Positions 54,122 to 63,204 of a DNA stretch of 64,000 nt are shown here, piece after piece. Below the pieces are notes generated by a model. It did not search any database, was not told the DNA's origin, and saw nothing but the letters and a program-made list of their open reading frames with translations. The position numbers and the translations under genes are program-made. How positions within the stretch are numbered: the stretch's first letter is position 1; the number at the start of each line of letters is the position of its first letter. Source of the stretch: CAVYXK01 sp963708245 (GTDB taxonomy: Bacteria > Pseudomonadota > Alphaproteobacteria > Acetobacterales > Acetobacteraceae); assembly GCA_963708245.1 (NCBI GenBank), contig OY970201.1, positions 3,100,001 through 3,164,000 on the forward strand, written 5' to 3'.

Positions 54122-54730
54122 CTATTTCCCCACAGCAGTGGCATCGCCGGTACTGGTTGCTTCAGCCCCGTCCAGCTTGCAATTCTTCATCGCCTTGTTC
54201 ATGGCAGCAGCGGAACCTGTCGAACTGAACGATTCGGTCTGGTTGTCACCCAAAATATCCATGCCGACGCTGATCGTCTGCGTGCTGGCTCCGATCTCTC
54301 GCACGATCCCGACTAGCTCAGGCGTGCGTCCACCGGCGATGGCGCCTAAATACTTGTTGTTCCATCGCCTGAGCTGTGCATCGAATCTGGTCTGTGTGCC
54401 GTTGCCGATCTTTACGAGCAGCGTCACCGGCATCTCCGATCCCGACTTGGACATCTCGGCGAGTTCTGTCTGCGTCCCGGGCATGAGATATGCCAGGGCC
54501 AGCAAATTCTTCTGATCGCAGAGCACAAGCAGCGCATCCCCGGAAGGAGCAGCGCTCACCGCAACGAACGTCGGCTCGCCATATGCGTCCGGGCCTTCGA
54601 CGTGTGCCACCCATTGTGCCCATGCCCGGGCACTGGTTCCCTCGGCAACAAAAAGGACGATCGCCACCCACCGAATGACGCGCATGGCCCAGGACATCTG
54701 TCCTTGGAGTCTTGCAATTCGAGTATTCAT
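54122..54730 (-). CDS. Exported hypothetical protein
   Basis: A 202-residue protein with a signal peptide (MRVIRWVAIVLFVAEGTSAR AWA; ATG at 54730 or 54685). The mature part has alternating strands (PSGDALLVLCDQKNLLALAY LMPGTQTELAEM) and a paired cysteine possibility. No family recognised. It is separated from neighbours by about 200 bases each side. Confidence 0.65.
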   Translation of the reverse strand: MNTRIARLQGQMSWAMRVIRWVAIVLFVAEGTSARAWAQWVAHVEGPDAYGEPTFVAVSAAPSGDALLVLCDQKNLLALAYLMPGTQTELAEMSKSGSEMPVTLLVKIGNGTQTRFDAQLRRWNNKYLGAIAGGRTPELVGIVREIGASTQTISVGMDILGDNQTESFSSTGSAAAMNKAMKNCKLDGAEATSTGDATAVGK

Positions 54731-54868
54731 CGGGATGATCGCTCCGGCGAGGCTCCGCCGCCGCGATCGTCACCACCAGGAATTACCGAATTGATAACAG
54801 TCCCGAGCGGCGGCAGAGCCGCCAAGCGGGTGGCAGGCACCGCCCGCCACCCGCAAGCTCGCCCCGGA

Positions 54869-55240
54869 TCAGGAGGTCGCCGGCGTCGCGTCGGTAAAGC
54901 CAGTCACCGCCTGCAGCCGTCCATCCGTCGCCAGCACCGCGAAATCGGTGCCGCCGAAATAGAGCGGCGCAGACTCCGTGCCGCCGGCGGTCCAACTGAA
55001 CCGCACCCGATCATGATGCGCCTCGATCCCGCTCGAAAGGCGGAACCGGTAGCCGGGAAAGCGCTCCTGCACTGCGGCGATCATCGCGTCGATCGCCGCG
55101 TGCCCGGTGCTGTCGCGATGTGCGTCGAGGTAGCGTGCGTCCTCGGTCCAGGTCTCGGCAATCAGGTCTAGCCGCCGGCCGGCGTTGGTCTCGTTCCATG
55201 CCGCGATGTAGCGCGCGACGGTCTCGTTCACTGTGCTCAT
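54869..55240 (-). CDS. SnoaL-like (NTF2-fold) protein
   Basis: A 123-residue NTF2-like protein: TVNETVARYIAAWNETNAGR RLDLIAETWTEDARYLDAHR, followed by HAAIDAMIAAVQERFPGYRF and FSWTAGGTESAPLYFGGTDF AVLATDGRLQAVTGF. Members bind small ligands or catalyse isomerisations; many are uncharacterised. Transcribed away from the dehydrogenase. Confidence 0.85.
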   Translation of the reverse strand: MSTVNETVARYIAAWNETNAGRRLDLIAETWTEDARYLDAHRDSTGHAAIDAMIAAVQERFPGYRFRLSSGIEAHHDRVRFSWTAGGTESAPLYFGGTDFAVLATDGRLQAVTGFTDATPATS

Positions 55241-55405
55241 ATAAGGCTCCTTGTGTCACCGGTGCCGCCTCTGCGGGGGCACCGTGCCGGCGGTATTTCC
55301 TGATCCGGCGCATTGGGTCGATGACGCGGCAGGTCAAATAAATCCGCCGGCTGGTCCTGCTGTCGCGCCGCGGGAATACTGGCGCCGTAACCCAGGAGGT
55401 CCGTC

Positions 55406-56478
55406 ATGCGCACGCATCGCATCGCCGCCATTCCCGCCGACGGCATTGGCCCCGAGGTGATCGCCGCCGGACTCGAGGTGCTGGACGCGGTCGCCGCGCG
55501 GGATGCCGGCTTTACCCTGACAGTCGATCACTATGAGTGGGGCTCCGACTGGTACCGCAAACACGGCCAGATGATGCCGCCGGATGGCCTAGCCTGGCTG
55601 CGCACCGCCGATGCGATCTATTTCGGTGCCGTCGGCGATCCGGGCATTCCCGACCATGTCACGCTATGGGGCCTTAGGCTGCAGATCTGCCAGGGCTTCG
55701 ACCAATGGGCGAACGTGCGCCCGACCCGGATCCTGCCAGGCATCGTCTCGCCGCTGCGCGATGTGGGGCCGGACGATCTGGATTGGGTGATCGTGCGCGA
55801 GAACAGCGAGGGCGAATACGCAGGCCATGGCGGGCGCGCGCATCGCGGCCTGCCCGAGGAAGTTGCGACTGAGACCGCCATCTTCACCCGCCGCGGTGTC
55901 GAACGGATCATGCGCTACGCGTTCGAGCTGGCGCAGAGCCGGCCGCGCAAGCATCTGACCGTGGTGACCAAGTCCAACGCCCAGCGGCACGGCATGGTGT
56001 TCTGGGATGAGATCGCGGCGCTGGTCTCGCACGACTATCGCGACGTGACCTGGGACAAGGAGCTGGTCGATGCGATGACGATGCGCATGGTGCGCCGGCC
56101 GCGGACGATCGATACCGTGGTGGCGACCAACCTGCACGCTGATATTCTGTCGGATCTCGCCGCCGCGCTGGCGGGTTCGTTGGGCATTGCGCCGACCGGC
56201 AATATCGACCCGGAGCGGCGCAGCCCGTCGATGTTCGAGCCGATCCATGGATCGGCGTTCGACATCGCCGGGAAAGGGATCGCGAATCCAGTGGGGAGCT
56301 TCTGGACCGCGGCGATGATGCTGGAGCATCTGGGCGAGGCGCCGGCCGCCGCGTTGCTGATGCGCGCGGTGGAGCAGGTATGTGCGGCGGGGGTGATGAC
56401 GCCAGATCTGGTGGGAGGGCGAGCACGGTGGAGGTGACGCGGGCGGTGTGCGAGGCGGTGCGGGGTTTGAACGCGTGA
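55406..56478 (+). pseudogene. Tartrate/isopropylmalate-type dehydrogenase, frameshifted at the C-terminus
   Basis: A decarboxylating beta-hydroxyacid dehydrogenase of about 357 residues: AAIPADGIGPEVIAAGLEVL, FGAVGDPGIPDHVTLWGLRL (substrate-loop type of tartrate dehydrogenases), VIVRENSEGEYAGHGGRAHR, and SMFEPIHGSAFDIAGKGIAN PVG. Catalytic Lys and Asp regions are present (VTKSNAQRHG, ATNLHADILSDL). Near 56415 one base is gained or lost in GGTGGGAGGGCG; the other frame gives the native end RASTVEVTRAVCEAVRGLNA at 56478, whereas the annotated frame stops at 56437. The enzyme may still work. Confidence 0.75.
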
Positions 56479-56665
56479 AAGAGTCAGCGGTCAGCGGCGC
56501 CAGGCATCGGCCCTTCGTACCTCGACCGGGGGTGGCGACGATACGAGCCTTGGCTGGGCCCCACTGCGCGAGTTGCTTACGGACGACCGGCCGCTCCGTC
56601 GTGTGAAATTCGGGGCACTCCGGTTCCCAGTCCAGCACCAGGAACTCGATCAACCGACGGCTGCG

Positions 56666-57616
56666 TCAAAGGCACGCATCGCCTGTCTTCCCGCTCGCCA
56701 GGTAGCGCGTCCGGCCGATGCGCGTGATCCGTTCCTCATTGCCAGGATCGCCATCGTTGAGGGCATAATACACCGTCGGTATACCAGTCCCATTGCCACG
56801 GAACTGTGTATTCAGAATATGAAAGACGTTTCGGTCGGAGCTCCTGCCCTCTCGTTGATTGCGCAAAGGTATGCCCCACCAACGGAGCACAGCCTCGCAG
56901 GCCAGCTTGTCGATTGCAAGGCAGTTTGGATCGACCCAGCCGCCGTACGCCTTCTGGCTCCCAGCATGGGGTCCGACCGACTCCCACTCATCCTCGCAAA
57001 TGACTCTCCTCGTGTAACGGTTGATGTAAAAGCGCCGTGTCCAGGCCCAATCATATCCGCTGACGGCGGCCCGCATGGCAGAGAGATGCGTGGGGGCCCA
57101 CCAGTTATCATCGTCCAGATAGGCAACCCAACGACTGGCGGCCAGATAGCTGAGCACCGTCCGCAAGACACCACCAGCCCACGACGGATTCAGACCGCCG
57201 TGCCGGACCGAGGTGGAATAACCGGGATCGAAGACAAACAGAGCGTGGTTTGGCGGACATTCGCGACCGAGCGTTTCGATGATCGAGAGATCGCCGTCCG
57301 GCTGGTCAATACCTATTAAAGTCTGGACACGACCAGGGAAATCCTGGGCGAACACGGATCGCACAGCCTCCGCAATCGTCGGCCTCGGAACCGCTGCCAT
57401 CACCACCGCAAATTCAAAGACGCCATCTGCGGCCGGGGTCCCGAAGCTCCGAAAGTACGCCGGCCGGCCCGGGCTCGGCCTCTCGGGCGGCGTCGGTTGC
57501 GCACCCAGGAACCTTTGAAAATGCCAGATTTCCGATGGGCGGGCCATCATTATGTCCATCCGCGTGAGAACCCGGTTCAGGCGGTCAACAATCAGTCGCT
57601 TTCTCACTGAGCGCAT
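56666..57616 (-). CDS. Glycosyltransferase (GT-A fold), twin A
   Basis: A 316-residue soluble protein. It starts RPSEIWHFQRFLG, then a GT-A-like core: FAVVMAAVPRPTIAEAVRSV FAQDFPGRVQTLIG, FVFDPGYSTSVRHGGLNPSW, VAYLDDDNWWAPTHLSAM (DDD metal site) and GGWVDPNCLAIDKLACEAVL RWWGIPLRNQ. It is a paralog of the next gene. Probably adds a sugar to a surface glycan or glycoprotein; acceptor unknown. Confidence 0.8.
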   Translation of the reverse strand: MRSVRKRLIVDRLNRVLTRMDIMMARPSEIWHFQRFLGAQPTPPERPSPGRPAYFRSFGTPAADGVFEFAVVMAAVPRPTIAEAVRSVFAQDFPGRVQTLIGIDQPDGDLSIIETLGRECPPNHALFVFDPGYSTSVRHGGLNPSWAGGVLRTVLSYLAASRWVAYLDDDNWWAPTHLSAMRAAVSGYDWAWTRRFYINRYTRRVICEDEWESVGPHAGSQKAYGGWVDPNCLAIDKLACEAVLRWWGIPLRNQREGRSSDRNVFHILNTQFRGNGTGIPTVYYALNDGDPGNEERITRIGRTRYLASGKTGDACL

Positions 57617-57664
57617 TCGGAATGGTCCGTCGGGCAGGAAAAATTATCCCCACCGCGTGGGCGA

Positions 57665-58636
57665 CTACTTGGTCATACGACTTGATCTTTCCGCGGGTCT
57701 CTGACGTTCTGCCTCTGAAGTCGCTCTTCCGCAGGCCTCGTAAAGGTCTGGCCCGATGGCTGCCACCCGCTGGGGTTGCTCATGGTCGTTCTCGTTCACG
57801 GCGTAATATACGGTTGCCAAGCCTGTGGCGCGGCCTCGAAATTCCTGCCTCAGCAGCCGAAACACGTTGCGGTCCGCCGTTGGGGTCAGACTGTTGCGCA
57901 ATGGTATGCTCCACCACCGCAGCACAGCTTCGCAGGAGATTTTGTCGAGTGCGAGGCAGTTCGGATCTACCCAGCCGCCTATGTGAGCGAAGGTACCGAT
58001 GCTGGGGCCCACCAATTCCCATTTGTCGATGCATAGAGGGACGCGCGACTTGGGATGGACGAACCAGCGCGACGAGTACGCCCACTCATGTCCACTGAGC
58101 GCTTCCGCGAGCGATGACAGATGCCTGGGTGCCCACCAGTTGTCGTCGTCCAGGTAGGCAATGCGCCGGCTGTGGGCGAGATAGCTTAGGACGGTACGTA
58201 AGCAGCCACCATCGATGGCGGGGTGCAGTCCACCATGTCGCGTCGATGTCGAATAGCCGGGGTACAGCACCATTACCATACAGTTGGCAGGCCGAGTTTC
58301 GCACGCGGCATCGATTGCCTCGATGTCCCCGAGCGGCTTGTCCACGCCGACCAGGATTTGCACGCGTCCGGGCAGATCCTGCAGGAATACTGACCGCAAC
58401 GCCTCGACGATGGTTGGGCGCAGGATGGTCGTCATTACCACGGCGAAGTCGAACGGCGCTGATGTCAATGGTTCGTCGGTGAAGACTTGAAGGCGAGGAG
58501 TCAAGGGGCTTTCGGTCTTCGGGGTGCTACTCCACTTCGGCTGCCGTCCCAAATAATCGACCGTGTGCCAGAGTTCGGATGGACGTATCAATTGGATGTC
58601 GAACCTACGAAGGACTCGGTTGATCGTATCGAGCAT
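57665..58636 (-). CDS. Glycosyltransferase (GT-A fold), twin B
   Basis: A 323-residue paralog of the gene at 56666: same N-terminal IRPSELWHTVDYLG block, FAVVMTTILRPTIVEALRSV FLQDLPGRVQILVG, IAYLDDDNWWAPRHLSSL and GGWVDPNCLALDKISCEAVL RWWSIPLRNS. ATG at 58636 is chosen; the upstream extension is not conserved. Tandem duplication (48-base gap) suggests successive transfers of similar sugars. It lies beside a PEP-CTERM protein, whose class is often glycosylated or linked to exopolysaccharide. Confidence 0.8.
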   Translation of the reverse strand: MLDTINRVLRRFDIQLIRPSELWHTVDYLGRQPKWSSTPKTESPLTPRLQVFTDEPLTSAPFDFAVVMTTILRPTIVEALRSVFLQDLPGRVQILVGVDKPLGDIEAIDAACETRPANCMVMVLYPGYSTSTRHGGLHPAIDGGCLRTVLSYLAHSRRIAYLDDDNWWAPRHLSSLAEALSGHEWAYSSRWFVHPKSRVPLCIDKWELVGPSIGTFAHIGGWVDPNCLALDKISCEAVLRWWSIPLRNSLTPTADRNVFRLLRQEFRGRATGLATVYYAVNENDHEQPQRVAAIGPDLYEACGRATSEAERQRPAERSSRMTK

Positions 58637-58712
58637 AGAACGTCTAGAGAGCTTATCCACAGTAGCGATGCCGTTCAAGACACAAGGCGCGGCACCCAAT
58701 GATGCCGCGCCC

Positions 58713-59516
58713 TTATGGCGTTGAGGTCGGTTCGCTCGATAAAGCGCAGCGACGCCGGCGGGCCAGCCCGATACCAACCAGCGCTGTTCCCAGAAGTGCT
58801 AGGCTTGCCGGCTCTGGTACCGTTGGCTGCGAAACCGCGACAAGAAGCGTATCGGACGCCATCGTTATGTCCGAGTTCGGCAGGTCCAGAACCCCGACAG
58901 CCATTGTGCCGGCCGGCAAGTCAACAATGCACGCTTGCGTGGTCCCTGGAGCCACACTGCACGTGGCGAGCGTCAGATCGGTTATGAGCGGCACCAGCGA
59001 GGAAACGCCCCCGGTTCCAGCGTAGACCGAGAAGATCTCAGGCGATTGCACGGAGCCGATTATAACGTCTGTCATCGGTTTCGTACTTGTCACCGCGGCG
59101 GAAGTGTTTATGCCGATCTCGCAGTCATGCAGGTTCGTATTGGGGCTATTCGCGACATCCGTGCACGCTGACGGCGGGCCCGAGGCGTTTTCGCCGATAC
59201 CGCTCTCCTGCAAAGAGTTCGTGGGCGGCCCAGGTGGACTCGTCAAGGGTTTCAACGTAATTGCGCTCGGCGTCGTGAAGGTGTCACTATAGCCAGTGGC
59301 CGTGAACGTGCTGCCATTGGCCGTGAATGTCTGTCCGTTTGAGCACACGAGACCTTCGTCGCCCGCGGAATGACTGCATCCGCCCGGACTTGGCGTGAGG
59401 GCACCGAACTCGATCTCGACGGTTCCAGCCTTCGAGGGGTTCGCCCCGACTGCTGTTAGGGCGATAGCGGCCAGCGCGGCGCCCTGCGCCAAGCGGCGTA
59501 AGACTATGATATTCAC
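58713..59516 (-). CDS. PEP-CTERM sorting-domain secreted protein
   Basis: A 267-residue protein: signal peptide (LRRLAQGAALAAIALTAVGA), Thr/Ser/Pro/Gly-rich body, and the C-terminal signal VPEPASLALLGTALVGIGLA RRRR. PEP-CTERM proteins are sorted by exosortase and are tied to extracellular matrix production. AAGGGGA precedes the ATG. No exosortase gene lies in this window, but two glycosyltransferases follow directly. Confidence 0.9.
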   Translation of the reverse strand: MNIIVLRRLAQGAALAAIALTAVGANPSKAGTVEIEFGALTPSPGGCSHSAGDEGLVCSNGQTFTANGSTFTATGYSDTFTTPSAITLKPLTSPPGPPTNSLQESGIGENASGPPSACTDVANSPNTNLHDCEIGINTSAAVTSTKPMTDVIIGSVQSPEIFSVYAGTGGVSSLVPLITDLTLATCSVAPGTTQACIVDLPAGTMAVGVLDLPNSDITMASDTLLVAVSQPTVPEPASLALLGTALVGIGLARRRRCALSSEPTSTP

Positions 59517-59548
59517 TGCCGGGTCCCCTTACGTTAACTAGGAGTTAG

Positions 59549-59576
59549 TCTATATCAATCTATTAAGAAGTTGCAA
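59549..59576 (-). promoter_or_regulatory. Candidate sigma-70 promoter of the PEP-CTERM gene
   Basis: On the minus strand TTGCAA (59571-59576) and TATAGA (59549-59554) are separated by 16 bases in an AT-rich patch, about 33 bases upstream of the ATG at 59516. Good match to the sigma-70 consensus. Confidence 0.55.
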
Positions 59577-59788
59577 GGAAATTTTTGCCCACCAACGATT
59601 GGCTCCTTCCCTTCGATTTGGGGCACCGACTCAGCGATCTACCAGCTAAGGCTTTGTTAATATAGGAAATTGTTGCCACATCTTGTACTCCGCCCGTTGG
59701 ATCGCTGGCCATTCATCGGTCTCTGCAACCTGCGGTAGTGTCAGTTGGTAGTATTGATGCGCGAAACACGGGTCCCATTGCTGAGCGG
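59577..59788. other. Short gap between PEP-CTERM promoter and NDH-2 remnant
   Basis: No gene or motif recognised. An AT-richer patch lies near 59648-59690. Confidence 0.4.
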
Positions 59789-60378
59789 TCAGGGCGAGTC
59801 AACGCCGCACGCACCGACCCCGCGCCACGGCGGCACCGACACGCCGGTTGCATCGATGTACTGAACGCGCGCGTTGGTGCGCACCTCTACGCCCATTCGT
59901 TCCAGCGCGCGCGTCGCGTCGGCTGACAGGCTTTCGGGAAACGCGGCCAGGATACGCGGTCCGGCCCCGAGCAGCACCACGCGGGTCGAGCGCGGGTCGA
60001 TGTTGCGGAAGTCGCGCCGCAGGGCGAAGCGGGCCAGTTCGGCAATGGAGCCGGCAAGTTCGACTCCGGTCGGCCCACCGCCCGCCAGCACGAACGTCAG
60101 GAGGCGCCGGCGCTCGGTCGGGTCCGGGCAGTTCTCCGCATGCTCGAACGAAGCAGCACCGTGACGTTGCCGGCGTTGCGAAGGATGGAGCGGGTGGGTT
60201 GCGCGATCTCCGTCGCCGATAGGGCGGCGGTGGCGACCTGATAGAGAAGCGGCTGGAACAGATGGTAATTGCGCCGATCAACCAGAATGATATCGACCGG
60301 GGCAAGGTGCAGCTTATGGATCAGGCTCAATCCGCCGAACCCTCCGCCGACGACAACCACACGTGGTCTTCGTTGCAT
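59789..60378 (-). pseudogene. NDH-2-type NADH dehydrogenase remnant with internal deletion
   Basis: The N-terminus is natural (VVVVGGGFGGLSLIHKLHLA, YHLFQPLLYQVATAALSATE IAQPTRSILR). Near 60145 the sequence jumps to FEHAENCPDPTERRRLLTFV LAGGGPTGVELAGSIAELAR, skipping about 60 residues normally between them and shifting frame. It stops at 59789, less than half the usual length of about 430 residues. Not functional. Confidence 0.8.
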
Positions 60379-60587
60379 CGTCCTACACTCCGAGGATCAG
60401 GGTGCGGTCGCGGCAGCGGCGAACGCAAGCGTGCCGGCCGGTGCGGCGGGCTGCCTTCGTCTCATTAGCTGGTCAACAAATGGTGACGTGGCACGCTGCC
60501 CGACAATTGCCATCGCCCGCCCCAGATTTCGCCCGCGCCTCGGGCGATCTTGCCGCCGTCGCGATAATAGAGCGAAGGAGGTCTCAG

Positions 60588-60908
60588 TTGACGACCACTG
60601 CACGCCCGAATGCCGATGTCGTCGCGCGCGATCAGTTCCGCGTATTCGACCATATTGGCAACGAGATCAGACTTTGCGACGAGGATCGCCGGCGGATGCT
60701 GCTGCTGTCGACGCGGCAGTGGCTGGGATGGTCGGCGCTGCGCGATGGCGGCGCAGTGCCGGCGGAGCCGGTTTTGCCGGTGATGCTGCGCCGGTTGGGC
60801 GAGGCGACATACCGGCTGGCGGTCGCGGCCGAGCGGGCCAGTACGACAGCGCAGCGACTGCAATCGGCTCCCCGCAATCACGCGCTGCATCTGTCTGCAG
60901 CGAACTGA
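60588..60908 (+). CDS. Small hypothetical protein with TTG start
   Basis: Many starts are possible in this frame, but AAGGAGGT at 60575-60582 sits ideally before TTG 60588, so this is taken as the start (106 residues). Sequence: VVARDQFRVFDHIGNEIRLC DEDRRRMLLL, then basic helical SALRDGG and LPVMLRRLGEATYRLAVAAE RA. No family recognised. Confidence 0.6.
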   Translation: MTTTARPNADVVARDQFRVFDHIGNEIRLCDEDRRRMLLLSTRQWLGWSALRDGGAVPAEPVLPVMLRRLGEATYRLAVAAERASTTAQRLQSAPRNHALHLSAAN

Positions 60909-60959
60909 TATAAGCTGACCCTGCGTAATCCCCTCGGCGTAGACCGAGCGGCTGGCAAA

Positions 60960-63204
60960 TCAGGCGTGCAGCAGCTTGACGAGCGTGATCGGCAACTTGC
61001 GCACCCGCATGCCGGTTGCGTGCCAGACTGCATTCACAATCGCGCCCGCAGTGCCGGTGATGCCAATCTCGCCAACGCCCTTAATTCCCAAAGGGTTTAC
61101 GTGCGGGTCGTACTCTTCGACGAGAATGGCCTCGATCGAGGGCACGTCGGCGTTCACCGGGATACTGTACTCGGCGAGGTTAGCGTTCATTGTTCGCCCG
61201 GAGCGCGGGTCCATCACTGCGTGCTCGTGCAGTGCAAAGGACACGCCCCAGATCATGCCACCAAGGTACTGGCTCCGCACCATGCGCGGATTGATGATGC
61301 GCCCGGCCGCGAACGCGCCGACTATTCGGGAGACTCGCATCTGCCCTAGCTCCGGATCGACCTTGACCTCGGCGAACACGGCTCCATGCGCGTGGGTGGC
61401 GTAGTGTTCCTGCACGGCCGGATCGCTCACGCCCCGGCCTTTGCCCTCGATGGACGTTCGGCCGGCGCGGGCGAGGATGTCCTCGTAACGCTCGCCGCGG
61501 CTCTGGTCGTCGCGCCGCATCAGCCGTCCGGCAGTCGCGACGACCCCCGCATTGCCCGCACCGAACAGCGGCGAGCCCTCGTCGTTCACCGCCAATTCGG
61601 CGAGCTGTGCGATCGCGTCGGCACCAGCGTTGTGCAATGCCGCACCCGATGTTGCGGTCTGCGACGAGCCGCCGGCGACGCCGCCGTTCGGCAGGTCGGA
61701 CGTGCCCATGCGGAACTCGACCCGGTCTAGGTCTAGACCAACGCTGTCGGCGGCGATCTGCGCAAGCGCGGTCCAGGCGCCCTGCCCCATGTCGTTCGCA
61801 CCGATCTCAGCGACGGCGCTTCCATCCGCCCGCAGCACCACGCGCGCTTCGGCCTGCATCGTGAGCGCCGGGAAGACCGCAGGACCCGATGCCCCAGCCG
61901 ACGAGCAGGCCGGCATTATCGCGCATCTGACGCGGCGCGCGCGGGCGGCCCACCCAGCCGAACCGTTTAGCCCCGCGCTCATAGCATTCGCGCAGCGCCT
62001 TCGATGAGAATGGCTTACCTGAGATTGGCTCGGTCTCTGCGTAATTCTTAAGGCGGAACGCAAGCGGATCCATGCCGCAAGCATCCGCCATCTCGTCGAT
62101 TGCGCTTTCAAGCGCGACATTACCGGACGCCTCGCCCGGCGCCCGCATGAAGAACGGCGTACCGATGTCGAGACGGACGGCCTCGTGGCTGGTGGACAGC
62201 GCCGGCGTCGCATAGATCGTGTGCGACGCTGTGCTGCTCGGCTCGAAGAAATCGTCGAACGTGCTCGACGCCGTCAGGGTGTGATGATCGAGGGCAGTGA
62301 GTGTGCCGTCCGCGCGCGCGGCCAGGCGCAGGGTCTGCCGGGTCTGTGCCCGATGGCCGGCCGGGCCGAACATCTGTTCGCGCCGCGTCACCAGTTTGAC
62401 CGGCCTGCCGACCAGGCGCGCCGCCATGATCCCCAGGACCTGCGGCGCCCAGATGGCACCTTTCGAGCCGAAACCGCCGCCGAGAAACGGACTGCGGATG
62501 TGGATATTCGCCGGATCTATGCCGAACAATCCGGCGATGCGACCCTGCGCGAAGGAAAGGGCCTGGCTCGGCGTGTCGACCACAAGCCTGTCGCCATCCC
62601 ATGCCGCGACGATGGCATGCGGCTCCATCGCGTTGTGATATTGCGCGGCGGTTTCATAGACGGCCTCGACCTGCCGGTGCGCCGAGGCGAATCCGGCCTC
62701 CACGTCACCCCTCTCAGCGGCCACCTTCTCCCCGAAGCCGACGATCTCCGGCACAAACCGTTCGGCGTCATCGAGATCAACCCGTGCGGGCTCGCTCGCA
62801 TAGGTCGGATTGAGCAACGCTGCCCCTTCCGTCGCCGATTCCAGCGTCTCGGCGATCACTACGGCGATCGGCTGGTTGGCGTAGCGGACGCGATCATTCT
62901 GCAGAAGGTCGAGCTTGAACGCGAATGGATCGGTCCTCTCGTCGGGAGAGCGGGCGAGTTTCGGCGCATTGCCGTGGGTCATCACCTCGAGTACGCCGGG
63001 ATGAGCTTTGGCGGCGGCAACGTCGATCGACGTCACACGTCCTCTTGCGATGGTGCTCGTAGCCATCACAGCGAACAACATGCCTGGCGGATGATTGTCG
63101 GCAGCGTAGCGCGCACCGCCTGTCACCTTGAGCACCCCATCGCGACGCGTCAGCGGTTGGCCGATATTCGATCCGTGCCGAATGTGAGTAGCGGTTTCAG
63201 GCAT
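60960..63204 (-). pseudogene. Molybdopterin-binding aldehyde/xanthine dehydrogenase subunit (PaoC/YagR-like), frameshifted
   Basis: About 748 codons, full length for the family. Features: GQPLTRRDGVLKVTGGARYA ADNHPPGM, HIRSPFLGGGFGSKGAIWAP QVLG and FMRAPGEASGNVALESAIDE (molybdopterin-cytosine contacts), and the C-terminal IKGVGEIGITGTAGAIVNAV WHATG with the catalytic Glu. Near 61885 the frame slips one base: GLLVGWGIGS... becomes GPAVFPALTMQAEARVVL. The annotated pieces therefore look like two proteins. Start overlaps the PaoB-like stop; with it forms a molybdenum hydroxylase. Confidence 0.8.
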
